A stretch of DNA of 64,000 bases from Actinocrispum wychmicini (GCF_004345645.1 NZ_SLWS01000001.1:1615546-1679545); one strand, 5' to 3'; shown: positions 52,915 to 62,020, numbered from the stretch's first letter. The notes: generated by a model from the letters alone, not told the origin. Numbers and translations are program-made.

Positions 52915-54117
52915 ATGAAGCAGCAACAGTTAGGTGGTTACGGGGTCGAGACCCGGCGGTCGAGCCGGTCCGGCGCCCCGGCACGGCCCGACGAGTTCTG
53001 GGATGCCGCGCCTATGCGGGCGGCCTCCACCGAACGGCACTTCGGCCAGCTGCTGAGGGAATACCGCCGCGCCGGCAACGTCGGCCAGGCGGAGGTGGCC
53101 CAGTGGCTGGGGGTGAGCCAGGGCCAGATCAGCAGGATCGAACGGGACCGAAGTCAGGTGCACGACCTGGACAAGCTGGAGCGTTGGGCCAAGGCGCTGA
53201 AGATCCCGCAGCGGCTGCTGTGGTTCCAGCTGTCCGGTGCCCGCCCGGCGGAGTTCGCCGGCGGCGATGGACTGTTCAACGCGTTGCGTACGGTCAGCCG
53301 CCCGGACGACCAGGTGGGGATGGGCATGCGGTCGCTTTTCCGTTGGCTGGGCAACGAGATGACCGACGAGCCGGAGACGCCGAACGACAACGTCTTCCGG
53401 GCCGCGGCGGAGTCGTACCTGCGTGGTGGCTGGTACGCCTACGACGAGGGCGAAGTGGCGCTGGGCAGCCAGCGGATGCGGATCGCGCTGAACCTGGCGC
53501 GCCGGTCCGGCGAGGCCCCGCTGTCCGCGGAGATCCTGGCGGCACTGAGCTTCCAGTCGTTGTTCCACGGCACTTTGGACACCGCGGTGCCGGTGATCAG
53601 GATGGCCGAGCAGGCGGCCGAACGCACCGGGCTGGTCCAGCTGCAGGTGGAGGTCGGCTCGATGGGAGCGGCCTGCTACGCGATGATGGGCGATCGCGAC
53701 ACGTGCCTGACAGTCCTGCGCCGGGCAGAGAAGTCCTTGGAGGCACGGGGCAGCACCGACCCGACGGACCGGCTGTACCTGGCGGCCGGCTGCGCGTTGT
53801 CGTTCCGGTTCCTCGGCTGGCCGAAAGAGGCCGAAGGGTTCGCCCGCACGGCCGTCAAACTGAGCGACCGGTGGCCGGGTGTGCGGCTGTGCACCCGCAC
53901 CTTGCTGGCCTCGGCCCTGGCCGACCAGCGGAAGATCGAAGAGGCCTGCGCCACGGCCTCGCAAGTGGTGCCGCGTACGGCGCCGATCCGTCCGGTGCGC
54001 GACCAGATCTGCCTGACCTCGGTGGTGCGCAGGCTGTCGAAGCACGGCGACGACGTGTCAGTGCGGATGTTGTACAGCCAGCTGGCGTCCGTCGGCGTGC
54101 CTGTGCCGCGGATCTGA
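52915..54117 (+). CDS. XRE regulator with TPR-like C-terminus
   Basis: The 400-residue protein has an XRE helix-turn-helix at about residues 55-90 (AEVAQWLGVSQGQISRIERD) and a long helical repeat region (LGSQRMRIALNLARRSGEAP, AEQAAERTGLVQLQVEVGSM, LYLAAGCALSFRFLGWPKEA) resembling TPRs. AAGGAG precedes the ATG. TPR domains of such regulators can bind peptides, so the small secreted protein encoded just upstream is a candidate ligand. NsdA-like regulators are another comparison. Confidence 0.85.
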   Translation: MKQQQLGGYGVETRRSSRSGAPARPDEFWDAAPMRAASTERHFGQLLREYRRAGNVGQAEVAQWLGVSQGQISRIERDRSQVHDLDKLERWAKALKIPQRLLWFQLSGARPAEFAGGDGLFNALRTVSRPDDQVGMGMRSLFRWLGNEMTDEPETPNDNVFRAAAESYLRGGWYAYDEGEVALGSQRMRIALNLARRSGEAPLSAEILAALSFQSLFHGTLDTAVPVIRMAEQAAERTGLVQLQVEVGSMGAACYAMMGDRDTCLTVLRRAEKSLEARGSTDPTDRLYLAAGCALSFRFLGWPKEAEGFARTAVKLSDRWPGVRLCTRTLLASALADQRKIEEACATASQVVPRTAPIRPVRDQICLTSVVRRLSKHGDDVSVRMLYSQLASVGVPVPRI

Positions 54118-54126
54118 CCCGCAAAG

Positions 54127-54174
54127 GGCCGTTTTCCCCTGGCAAATCCCCGAACTTGCCAGGAGAAAACGGCC
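54127..54174 (+). terminator. Strong hairpin terminator after the XRE-TPR gene
   Basis: Arms 54127-54145 and 54156-54174 pair over 19 bp with a single mismatch (GGCCGTTTTC and CCTGGCAA against TTGCCAGG and GAAAACGGCC) with a 10-nt loop, 10 bp after the stop codon. Confidence 0.8.
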
Positions 54175-54373
54175 GTGTTCGATTGCCCTCGCTTCGCTCG
54201 GGCGGGCTTGGTCGCCTAAGCCGGTCATTTCCACCCCGCCCCAGGCGACCGACATCTTCGCTCCGGGCCGGCCTTCGCTGTGCTCGGGGCGATGTCGGGC
54301 GTGTTGCGGGGCGTAAACGACCGGCGCGACCAAGCCGTGCGGTGGGCCACAGTCAAACCAGAGGTCAGGGGTC

Positions 54374-54790
54374 CTACCCGGCCGCGATCATCCGCTGGAT
54401 CTCGTGGTCGAAGTCGAACCAGTTGTCCTCGTCCCCGGGCAGGACGACCTCGTAGGTGCTGTCCAGGAAGTCCGCGATGTCCTGGGCCAGCGCCTCGAAC
54501 CGGGCCTGCCCCTTCGGGGTCACGAACTCGATCAGCACCATCTCGGCGTCGTCCGGCGCCGGCCACATCCGCACGTCACCCTCGCCCGTGCGAACGATCA
54601 GACCGTCGGCCAGCAGGTCACGCGACAGGATCCACTGCACCGCCCGTGCGCCCTCCGGCTCGAACAGCGCGTAGACGGCGAACGGGTCGCGTGTGTCGTA
54701 GCGCAGCTCGACGTCGACGGGGACCGGGTGGTCCGACACCAGGTCGAACGTGACCGTGGTGGTGATCTCCGTGTGTTCGTCGCGAGTCAT
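54374..54790 (-). CDS. SsgA-like sporulation/cell-division regulator
   Basis: The 138-residue protein matches SsgA-like (SALP) proteins: PVPVDVELRYDTRDPFAVYA, LFEPEGARAVQWILSRDLLA and VLIEFVTPKGQARFEALAQD. This family is restricted to actinomycetes and helps place septa and handle peptidoglycan during sporulation-type division. It is monocistronic and divergent to nothing close. Which SALP subtype it is cannot be told by eye. Confidence 0.9.
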   Translation of the reverse strand: MTRDEHTEITTTVTFDLVSDHPVPVDVELRYDTRDPFAVYALFEPEGARAVQWILSRDLLADGLIVRTGEGDVRMWPAPDDAEMVLIEFVTPKGQARFEALAQDIADFLDSTYEVVLPGDEDNWFDFDHEIQRMIAAG

Positions 54791-54901
54791 CGCTCTGCCT
54801 CCCTGCTTCGTGTGGCCCTGCGGCGATGAGACGCCCCCCCATCGACCACCTGACGTCGTTATCCCAGATGATCACTCGAACGTGTCGGGAAGTGGTCCCG
54901 G

Positions 54902-55882
54902 TCACTCGACCGTGGCGGTAACTCTGCCCGAAAGGGTTGCCGCGAATGTACGCCGGTAGTCCTTGGGGCCGACTCCGACGACGCGGGTGAAATGGTGCCT
55001 GAGCAGGGCGGCACCACCGAAGCCGCACTTCTGCGCGACCTCCTCGACACTCAGGGTGGTCTCTTCCAACAGTTGCTGGGCGTGCAGGACGCGCTGCATC
55101 GACAGCCAACGCAAAGGTGTCGTTCCCGTCTCGGCGACGAACCTGCGCGCGAAGGTCCGTTCGGACAGTTGCGCGCGGCGGGCGAGGCCGGCCACGGTGT
55201 GCTCGGCGTCCAGGTTGTGCAGCATCCACGTGAGCACCGGCTCCAGGCTGTCGCCTGTGGACTCCGGGATCGGCAGTTCGACGTACTGCCGCTGGCCGCC
55301 GTCGCGTTGGGGCGGCACGACCATCCGGCGGGCGATCGCGGTCGCCGGCCCGGCGCCCAACTCCCGGCGCACGTAGTGCAGGCAAGCGTCGATGCCGGCG
55401 GCGGTGCCCGCGCTGGTGATGATGTCGCCGTCGTCGACGAACAGCACGTCCGGGTCGAGTTTCGCCTGGGGGAAGCGCTCCGCGAACTCTTGTGCGTGCC
55501 GCCAGTGGGTGGTGCACAGCCGGCCGTCGAGCAGGCCCGTGGCGGCCAGCAGGAACGCCCCGCTGCACACGGTGAGCAGGGTCGACCCGCGCTCCGACGC
55601 CGCGCGGATGGCGTCCAGGACGGCCGGCGGGTACTCGGCGCGGATGTTCGCGGCCGGCATGGCCACCAGGTCGGCGTCCGCCAGGGCGGCCAGCCCGTGG
55701 TCCGGGGTCAGCGGCACGCCCACGGTGGTCCGCAGCGGCACCCCGGGCCGCTCGGCGCAGACCCGGAACTCGATCGGCGGGACGCCCTCGTCGGTCCGGT
55801 CGACGCCGAACACCTCACAGAGCACCCCGAACTCGAAGGGCGCGAACTCGTCGATCAGCACGACGGCGACAGTCTTGAGCAC
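54902..55882 (-). CDS. GlxA family (DJ-1/PfpI plus AraC) regulator
   Basis: The 326-residue protein combines a DJ-1/PfpI-like domain (VLIDEFAPFEFGVLCEVFGV, LTVCSGAFLLAATGLLDG) with a C-terminal AraC helix-turn-helix pair (LARRAQLSERTFARRFVAET, VEEVAQKCGFGGAALLRHHF). These regulators sense small molecules. The GTG at 55882 gives the usual VAVVLIDEF start; the upstream open frame is not conserved-looking. Confidence 0.9.
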   Translation of the reverse strand: MLKTVAVVLIDEFAPFEFGVLCEVFGVDRTDEGVPPIEFRVCAERPGVPLRTTVGVPLTPDHGLAALADADLVAMPAANIRAEYPPAVLDAIRAASERGSTLLTVCSGAFLLAATGLLDGRLCTTHWRHAQEFAERFPQAKLDPDVLFVDDGDIITSAGTAAGIDACLHYVRRELGAGPATAIARRMVVPPQRDGGQRQYVELPIPESTGDSLEPVLTWMLHNLDAEHTVAGLARRAQLSERTFARRFVAETGTTPLRWLSMQRVLHAQQLLEETTLSVEEVAQKCGFGGAALLRHHFTRVVGVGPKDYRRTFAATLSGRVTATVE

Positions 55883-55969
55883 ACTCCCAGAGTAGATTGG
55901 CAGGATTTTGTTGTACAGGGTCCGTGCTGCCACTGTTGTCTGGAACTGTCACAGCGCAAAATTACTGCC

Positions 55970-56095
55970 ATGACACTTTTGCTGCTACTCCTGGTCCTGG
56001 GGCTCGTGATATACGGCCTCGAGCGCAACCACCACCGGATGCCCAAGCCGCGTGCCCGGCTGCACGGCAACGTCGACGCGTTCTGGCCGCACTGA
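55970..56095 (+). CDS. Small single-span membrane protein
   Basis: A 41-residue frame encodes MTLLLLLLVLGLVIYGLERN, a single hydrophobic helix, followed by a basic tail (HHRMPKPRARLHGNVDAFWPH). It lies between the divergent GlxA-type gene and the amidase gene. Small proteins of this size and shape are common in actinomycetes but poorly annotated; no clear ribosome binding site was seen. Confidence 0.45.
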   Translation: MTLLLLLLVLGLVIYGLERNHHRMPKPRARLHGNVDAFWPH

Positions 56096-56187
56096 CAAGG
56101 GCGAACTATCCAGCCCGTTCGGGCAACTACCTGGGGACAGCCCGAATTCCGCTTGCGCACACCCAGCGTTCCAGCGAGCCTCGCGGC

Positions 56188-57594
56188 GTGCGACACCACG
56201 AGTACGTCCGCTACGACGGCATTGGGCTACGCGACCTGATCGCGTCCGGGGAAGTGAGCGCGGCCGAAGTGGCCGCCGCCGCCAAGGACGCGATCGTGGC
56301 CGCCAACGACCGGGTCAACGGCATGACCCAGATCTTCGACACACCACTGGGATCCGCCCCCGACGGCCCCCTGGCCGGAGTTCCGTTCCTCCTCAAGGAC
56401 TTCGGGCCGGTCGCGGACGGTGTGGAATTCTCCATCGGCAGCCGTGCCTTGCAGGGTGTCAAGTCACCTCAGGACAGCGAGCTGATGACCCGCTTCCGCG
56501 CGGCCGGGCTGGCGGCCTTCGGGGTCACGACGGTCCCGGAGATGTGCATCAGCTACGCCACCGAAAGTGTCCGGTACGGAATCACCCGCAACCCGTGGGA
56601 CCTTTCGCGAGGCGTAGGCGGCTCCAGCGGCGGCGCCGCGGCCATGGTCGCCGCTGGCGCCGTGCCGATCGCGCACGGCAGTGACGGCGCCGGTTCGCTG
56701 CGGATCCCGGCGTCGTGTTGCGGTCTCGTGGGGGTGAAACCGAGCCGCGGCAGGGTCACGGGCGCCCCGGGCTCCGGCGACCCAGGCTTCGGCATGACAG
56801 GCGAGTTCGCCGTGACCCGTACCGTCCGGGACGCCGCGCTCCTGCTGGACCTCGTGCACGGACCCGGCGTCGGCGACAAGTACACGGCGCCACCGCCCGC
56901 ACGGCCGTACCTTCAGGAACTCGGCGCGTCACCCAAGGCCCTTCGGGTGGGACTGTCCACAACGGCCTGGTCCGGCGTCGCGGTCGACCCGGAGGTGGCC
57001 GCCGAGACGGTTCGGGTCGCCAAGGTGCTCTCGGAGCTGGGCCTTCAGGTCGAGCACGCCAGCCCGGAAGTCTCCTGGGCGGACGCCTTTCTGGGGTTGA
57101 AGGGCCAGTTGGCGGCGGTCGCTGAACCGTGGCTGACCTCGCCCCGCCCACCCCAGCCGGACAAACTGGAGGCGGTGAGCCGAGCGGTCCTCGCCTGGGT
57201 CCGGGACCTCAAGGTGACGGACCTGTTGGCCTGCCTGGCCGCGCAACACCGGGTCAGCCGAACCGTCGGCGCGTTCTTCACCGACTACGACATCCTGGTC
57301 ACCCCCACACTTGGTCAACTGCCCGCCCCGCACGGCACATTCACCTACGACAATCCGTCGCACACAGTGGACAGCTGGCTCACGTCGATCTTCGACCACG
57401 GGCCGTTCGCCTTGGTGTTCAACGTGACGGGCCACCCCGCCATCAGCCTCCCGCTCGGCCAGAGTGCGGACGGACTGCCCATCGGCGTGCAGCTCGTGGC
57501 CCCCTACGGTCGCGAAGACCTCCTGTTCCGCGTCGCCGCCCAACTTGAGGACGCCCTGCCCTGGCGGGACCGGACGCCTCCGTTCAGCGGGTGA
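56188..57594 (+). CDS. Amidase (amidase-signature family)
   Basis: The 468-residue protein has the amidase-signature triad: Lys70 in AGVPFLLKDFG, the cis-Ser in GVGGSSGGAAAM (about 146) and the nucleophile Ser170 in HGSDGAGSLRIPAS. It hydrolyses an amide bond of an unknown substrate in the cytoplasm. The GTG at 56188 gives the conserved N-terminal helix (YDGIGLRDLIASGEVSAAEV). It ends 10 bp before the convergent exporter permease gene. Confidence 0.9.
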   Translation: MRHHEYVRYDGIGLRDLIASGEVSAAEVAAAAKDAIVAANDRVNGMTQIFDTPLGSAPDGPLAGVPFLLKDFGPVADGVEFSIGSRALQGVKSPQDSELMTRFRAAGLAAFGVTTVPEMCISYATESVRYGITRNPWDLSRGVGGSSGGAAAMVAAGAVPIAHGSDGAGSLRIPASCCGLVGVKPSRGRVTGAPGSGDPGFGMTGEFAVTRTVRDAALLLDLVHGPGVGDKYTAPPPARPYLQELGASPKALRVGLSTTAWSGVAVDPEVAAETVRVAKVLSELGLQVEHASPEVSWADAFLGLKGQLAAVAEPWLTSPRPPQPDKLEAVSRAVLAWVRDLKVTDLLACLAAQHRVSRTVGAFFTDYDILVTPTLGQLPAPHGTFTYDNPSHTVDSWLTSIFDHGPFALVFNVTGHPAISLPLGQSADGLPIGVQLVAPYGREDLLFRVAAQLEDALPWRDRTPPFSG

Positions 57595-57604
57595 TGTCCC
57601 CTCG

Positions 57605-58459
57605 TCAGCGGGTGCGCCGTTTGTACATCCATGTCGCGAAACTGAACGACACCACCAAGATCCCCGCCACCCAGGCCAACGCCACCCAGCCCTGGTCACC
57701 GATGGGGGTGCCTGTCAGCAGGCCCCGTACCGTCTCGATGACCGGCGTCATCGGCTGATTGTCGCTGATCGCGCGGAGGAACGACGGCATGGTGTCGGTC
57801 GGCACAAAGGCGCTACTCAGGTACGGCAGGAACAGCATGAAGAAGCTCAACGCCGTCGCCGCCTCAGCCGTCCGCGCGATCACCCCGAGCCCAGCCCCCA
57901 ACCAGGACAAGGCGACGACGTAAAGCAGCAGCAGCCCGACCGCCAGCACCCAGTCGACAAACCCGCCCGTCGGCCGAAACCCCATCGCGACCGCCGCGCC
58001 GACGACAATGGTGGTGGACAAGGCGTTCCGCGTCACGCTCGCCACAACATGGCCGGTCAACATCGCAGAACTTCGAATGGGCAACGAACGTAACCGGTCC
58101 ACCATCCCACCCCGCATGTCCTCAGTGACCATGACCGCGGTGGAAGCGGCACCGTAACCCGTACACAGCAAAATGATCCCGGGCACAACGTAGTTCACGT
58201 ACGCCGTCCCAGTGTGGATGGCACCGCCGAACACATACACGAACATCGCCATGATCATCAGCGGCAACATGATCGACATGATCAACGTCTGAAGATTGCG
58301 ACGACTCAACCGAATGCTGCGCCCGATCATGGTCAACGAATCACTGATGGCGTTGCCCAAGCCGGTGTGAACGGTCACTGCGGAGCCGGAGCCGGCGACG
58401 GTCGCGCCGAAACCGGTTGGGGTGGGCGAGGTGGTGCTGGCTTTGGTGTGCGTGCTCAT
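57605..58459 (-). CDS. ABC-2 type exporter permease (DrrB-like)
   Basis: The 284-residue protein has six predicted hydrophobic segments (LQTLIMSIMLPLMIMAMFVY, VNYVVPGIILLCTGYGAAST, DWVLAVGLLLLYVVALSWLG, VALAWVAGILVVSFSFATWM) and the DrrB-family motif VTEDMRGGMVDRLRSLPI. It forms the channel of a drug/antibiotic exporter with the ATPase at 59362-60300. AAGGA lies 7 nt before its ATG. Instead of adjoining the ATPase gene, it is separated from it by about 900 bp of repeats; the Pro-rich frame through those repeats stays open into this gene. Confidence 0.9.
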   Translation of the reverse strand: MSTHTKASTTSPTPTGFGATVAGSGSAVTVHTGLGNAISDSLTMIGRSIRLSRRNLQTLIMSIMLPLMIMAMFVYVFGGAIHTGTAYVNYVVPGIILLCTGYGAASTAVMVTEDMRGGMVDRLRSLPIRSSAMLTGHVVASVTRNALSTTIVVGAAVAMGFRPTGGFVDWVLAVGLLLLYVVALSWLGAGLGVIARTAEAATALSFFMLFLPYLSSAFVPTDTMPSFLRAISDNQPMTPVIETVRGLLTGTPIGDQGWVALAWVAGILVVSFSFATWMYKRRTR

Positions 58460-59337
58460 GTCGATTCCTTGGGAGGCTGGGGTTGTGGTGAGGGCGATGG
58501 CGGTGCCGGGTGGACGGGGCGATCGTCGAGGAGTGACGTCGGGGTTGATGCAGGCGGTGGGACTGGTAGTGGGTGGGCGAGTTGGTGTTGGGGTTGGCGT
58601 GGGTGAGGAGAGGGTGGAGTTGGAGTGGGCGGCGGGATGGGGTTGGCGGCGCGGTGGAGTTCGAGTGGAAGGGAGGGCGGAGGTGGAACTGGAGTGGCTG
58701 GGCGAGACGGGGTTGGGGTTGGCGTGGGTGAGGACGGTGGAGGTGGGAGTGGGTGAGGAGGGTGGGCTGGGGTTGGAGTGGATGGGAGGTGGAGTTGGTG
58801 TGGCTGAGCGAGGAGAGGTGGAGTTGGCGTGCGTGAGGAGGTGAAGGTGGGAGTGGGTGGTGAGGTGGGGTTGGCGGCGCGGTGGAATTGGAGTGGGAGG
58901 GAGAGGGCGGAGGTGGAACTGGAGTGGGGTGGGCGAGGTGGGGTTGGCGTTGGCGTGGGTGAGGAGATGGGGATGCCGTGGTAGTGCGTGGGCGGGGTGG
59001 GGTTTGGCGTGGGTGGGAGAGGGTACGAGGTGGAGTTGGTGTGGCTGGGCGAGGAGAGGTGGGGTTGGCGTGGGTGAGGAGGTGAAGGTGGGAGTGGGTG
59101 GCGACGTGGAGTTGGCCTGCGTGAGGAGGTGAAGGGAGTGAGTGAGGAGGTGGGGTTGGTGTGGGTGGTGAGGGTGGAGGGTGGAGGTGGGGTTGGCGTG
59201 GGTGGTGAGGGTGGAGTGGGAGGGAGAGGGTGGAGGCGGGGTTGGCGTGGGCGGCGAGGTGGGGTTGGTGTGGTGAGGAGGTGAAGGTGGGAGCGGGTGA
59301 GGAGAGTGGAGGGGCTGGGGTTGGGGTGGGTGGTCAT
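58456..59337 (-). repeat. G-rich low-complexity repeat block between ATPase and permease genes
   Basis: On the plus strand this block is almost only G with T and A (GGGGTTGGCGTGGGTGAGG type units) and very poor in C. Near-identical segments recur: 58791-58870 with 59032-59110, and 58641-58735 with 58869-58965. On the minus strand two frames stay open because stop codons are rare in such sequence; one encodes a 293-residue Pro/Ser/Thr/His-rich chain starting at 59337, 24 bp after the ATPase stop, and ending in an ATGA overlap with the permease start. Whether it is translated is unknown; it may be simple repeat expansion. Confidence 0.7.
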
Positions 59338-59361
59338 GCCGGCGTTCCGTGGACATGACGG

Positions 59362-60300
59362 TCACCGAAGGGTTCCTTGGGGAGTCGGGGTTCTTTGGGT
59401 GGTTGTGGTGAGGGCCATGAAGACGTCGTCGAGGGTGGGGCGGTGGGAGGTGACGCGCAGGATGGGGATGTTGTTGGTGTGCAGGGTGTTCAGTACGTGG
59501 TGGAGGTGGGTGGCGGTGCCGTCGGAGGGGATGCTGAGGGTTTGGTCGGTGGGGATTCCGCCGAGGAGGTTGGTGGCGCGGGCGAGGGTGGGGTGGGTGT
59601 CGAACGTCAGGTCGAGGCGGTCGCCGCCGACTTGGGCTTTGAGGGAGTCGGCGGTGCCGGCGGCGACGACCCGGCCGTGGTCGACCACCACGATTCGGTC
59701 GGCGAGGCGGTCCGCCTCCTCCAGGTACTGGGTGGTCAGCACGATCGTGGTGCCGCCGCGGACCAGCTCCTTGATCGCGTCCCACATGGTGCTTCGGCTG
59801 GCTGGGTCCAGGCCGGTGGTGGGTTCGTCGAGGAAGATCACCTGTGGGTTCGCGACCAGGCTCATGGCCAGGTCGAGGCGGCGGCGCATCCCGCCCGAGT
59901 AGGTGCTCACCCGCTTGGTCATGGCGTCGACCAGGTCGAAGCGCTCCAGTAACTCGTCCGCGCGGTGCCGGGCGCGGGCGCGGCCCAGGTGCATCAGGCG
60001 GGCGGCCATCACCAGGTTCTCCCGGCCGGTCTGCTCGTCGTCCACTGCCGAGTACTGGCCGGTCAGGCTGATGGCGGCGCGGACCCGGGCCGGCTCGCGG
60101 ACCACGTCGTGCCCGGCCACCAACGCGGTCCCGGCGTCCGGCCGGGTCAACGTGGTGAGGATCCGGACGGTGGTGGTCTTGCCGGCTCCGTTCGGTCCGA
60201 GCAGGGCGAACACCGAGCCCGCGGGCACCCGCAGGTCGATCCCGGCCAACACCGCTGTGGACCCGTAGGTCTTGCGTAGACCTGTGACCTCGACAATCAC
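59362..60300 (-). CDS. ABC exporter ATP-binding protein (DrrA-like)
   Basis: The 312-residue protein has Walker A LLGPNGAGKTTTVRIL, signature TYSGGMRRRLDLAMSL, Walker B VIFLDEPTTGLDP and the H-loop region as TTQYLEEADRL, with the C-terminal extension typical of daunorubicin-resistance (DrrA) ATPases. It energises efflux through the permease encoded downstream. A TetR gene is divergent, and palindromes in the shared promoter suggest ligand-controlled expression. Confidence 0.95.
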   Translation of the reverse strand: MIVEVTGLRKTYGSTAVLAGIDLRVPAGSVFALLGPNGAGKTTTVRILTTLTRPDAGTALVAGHDVVREPARVRAAISLTGQYSAVDDEQTGRENLVMAARLMHLGRARARHRADELLERFDLVDAMTKRVSTYSGGMRRRLDLAMSLVANPQVIFLDEPTTGLDPASRSTMWDAIKELVRGGTTIVLTTQYLEEADRLADRIVVVDHGRVVAAGTADSLKAQVGGDRLDLTFDTHPTLARATNLLGGIPTDQTLSIPSDGTATHLHHVLNTLHTNNIPILRVTSHRPTLDDVFMALTTTTQRTPTPQGTLR

Positions 60301-60314
60301 GACCCCTCCTCGAT

Positions 60315-60356
60315 ACTGCGTATCCGATACGCCATTTAGCGTAGTTGATACGCAGT
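60315..60356. promoter_or_regulatory. TetR operator in the exporter/TetR divergent promoter
   Basis: A perfect 15-bp palindrome GCGTATC-C-GATACGC (60318-60332) is nested with a wider inverted repeat ACTGCGTATC (60315-60324) / GATACGCAGT (60347-60356). It lies between the ATPase start (60300) and the TetR start (60383), ideal for repression of both. Confidence 0.7.
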
Positions 60357-60382
60357 GGGGTTCGCCACCCTAAAATGGGGGG

Positions 60383-61129
60383 ATGAGCGAGGAGAGCAAC
60401 CTGGCGTCCGACCTGGCGTTGCTGTGGGGCCTGCGGGAGCCGTCCCGGCGTGGGCCGAAGCCGGCGCTCACGCTTGAGGACATCGTCCGGGCCGCGGTCG
60501 ACGTCGCGGACGCCGAAGGGCTCGACGCGGTGTCGATGGCCAGGGTCGCCGCGCAGTTGGGCAACTCCACGATGGCGCTCTACCGGCACGTGAAGAGCAA
60601 GCGCGAGCTGTTGGTGCTGATGTCGGACGCCGCGCTGGAGTATCCGCCGGAGTTCCCGGACGGCAACGACTGGCGTGCGGGCATGACGCTCTGGGCGCAC
60701 GGTGTGTTCGCGGCGGTCAGGGCGCACCCGTGGTTCTTGCGGATCCCGATCAGCGGGCCGCCGTTCGGGCCGCGCAATCTGCTGTGGTTCGACCGCGCGT
60801 TGGGCACGCTGTCCGACATAGACATTCCGGCCGAGGAGAAACTGTCCCTGGTCATGGGTTTGGTGACCTACGTGCAGGGCGGGTACCGGCTGCAGATCGA
60901 ACTGGCCGAGGGACGCGCGGAAGACCCCGCGGCGTTCACTCGTGACTACGCCGCGGGGCTACGCAGAGTTGTTGACATCCAACGGATGCCGGCACTGGGC
61001 AGGCTGGTCCTTGAAGGTGTGTTCGACATCGAGGAGCCACGGGGCGAGGACATCGACTTCGACGACTTCGACTTCGGCCTGTCGGTCTACCTTGACGGCG
61101 TCGCCGCCCGGATCGACCGGGTCACGTGA
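60383..61129 (+). CDS. TetR family regulator of the DrrAB-like exporter
   Basis: The 248-residue protein has the TetR HTH (TLEDIVRAAVDVADAEGLDA, MARVAAQLGNSTMALYRHVK) and a TetR_C-type ligand domain (AHGVFAAVRAHPWFLRIPIS). TetR regulators next to ABC drug exporters usually repress them until the drug binds. The operator at 60315-60356 lies just upstream. The gene overlaps the end of the convergent SRPBCC gene by 8 bp. Confidence 0.9.
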   Translation: MSEESNLASDLALLWGLREPSRRGPKPALTLEDIVRAAVDVADAEGLDAVSMARVAAQLGNSTMALYRHVKSKRELLVLMSDAALEYPPEFPDGNDWRAGMTLWAHGVFAAVRAHPWFLRIPISGPPFGPRNLLWFDRALGTLSDIDIPAEEKLSLVMGLVTYVQGGYRLQIELAEGRAEDPAAFTRDYAAGLRRVVDIQRMPALGRLVLEGVFDIEEPRGEDIDFDDFDFGLSVYLDGVAARIDRVT

Positions 61130-61676
61130 GGTGCTCGGGCAGGCCGGTGTCCGGGATGCCCAGCTTCGCCGCGTACCGCGAGTTCAGCTCCGTCCAGCCG
61201 TAGTCGACGGCCTCGCTGCCGCGGATCGGGCCGATCGGGTCGCCGTCCAGCAGATGGTCGGCGACGTCGAGGCACAGGTGCCAGCCGGCCGCGATCTTGG
61301 GCACCATGTCCTTGTCCCGCACGGTGTGCAGCAACGTCAGCTGCGTGCCCGTGTCGGTCGCCGCCAGCTCCCAGCGCAGCAGGTCGTCGCCCCACGAGTA
61401 CTCCAGGAGCTTGGCCGGCTCGGCGTGGATCACCTCGGCCGGCAGGTCCACAGACGACTCGTCGTCGATCATGGTGAGCACGGCCCCGCCTGTGCCGCCA
61501 AGGTCGCGGTCCGCGGTGTACGGGGCCCACCTGGTCAGCTGGTCCGGCTGGGTCAACGCGCCCCACACCTTGTCCGGCGGGTGCTTCAGGTCGCGGACGA
61601 ACACCAGTGTCCAGCGGTCCCCGTTCGGTCGCGCTTCGACGTCGCCGACCGGGCTTGGCTCGTAGTTCACAGTCAC
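61122..61676 (-). CDS. SRPBCC/AHSA1 family protein
   Basis: The 184-residue protein has the SRPBCC (START-like) layout with the AHSA1-type beginning FVRDLKHPPDKVWGALTQPD, then RWAPYTADRDLGGTGGAVLT and LTLLHTVRDKDMVPKIAAGW. These proteins bind hydrophobic ligands and are often paired with ArsR regulators, as here: its GTG overlaps the ArsR stop codon. Confidence 0.9.
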   Translation of the reverse strand: MTVNYEPSPVGDVEARPNGDRWTLVFVRDLKHPPDKVWGALTQPDQLTRWAPYTADRDLGGTGGAVLTMIDDESSVDLPAEVIHAEPAKLLEYSWGDDLLRWELAATDTGTQLTLLHTVRDKDMVPKIAAGWHLCLDVADHLLDGDPIGPIRGSEAVDYGWTELNSRYAAKLGIPDTGLPEHLT

Positions 61677-61975
61677 TCCAGGGTGTCGAGGTGACGCTCC
61701 AACGCGTCAAGGTGCTTGGTCCACATTCGCCGGTACGGCGCGAGCCACTCGTCGACCTGCGCCAGCGGCTCCAGCTCGATGTGGTACATCCGCTGCTGCG
61801 CGGCGATCCGCACGGAGACGAAACCGGCCTCCCGCAACACCTTCAGGTGCTTGGACACGGTCGGCTGGCTGATCGCGAGGGTCTCGACCAGGTCGCCGAC
61901 GTTGCTCTCGGCGTGGCGTAACTCGTCGAGGATCCGCCGACGGGTCGGCTCCGCGAGTACGGCGAAGGAGTCCAT
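61673..61975 (-). CDS. ArsR family transcriptional regulator
   Basis: The 100-residue winged-helix protein (AVLAEPTRRRILDELRHAES, ISQPTVSKHLKVLREAGFVS) lacks the Cys metal sites, as in the ArsR/AHSA1 pairs. The ATG at 61975 is 6 nt after GAGGTG; a GTG 9 nt further upstream is less likely. The pair is autoregulated if the operator at 61989-62008 is real. Confidence 0.9.
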   Translation of the reverse strand: MDSFAVLAEPTRRRILDELRHAESNVGDLVETLAISQPTVSKHLKVLREAGFVSVRIAAQQRMYHIELEPLAQVDEWLAPYRRMWTKHLDALERHLDTLE

Positions 61976-61988
61976 GGACACCACCTCA

Positions 61989-62008
61989 ATATGCCCCTAT
62001 GGGTATAT
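61989..62008. promoter_or_regulatory. Probable ArsR operator
   Basis: A 20-bp near-palindrome ATATGCCC-CTAT-GGGTATAT lies 14 bp upstream of the ArsR start, with one mismatch in the 8-bp arms. Confidence 0.55.
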
Positions 62009-62020
62009 GCCTGTCAAGGA

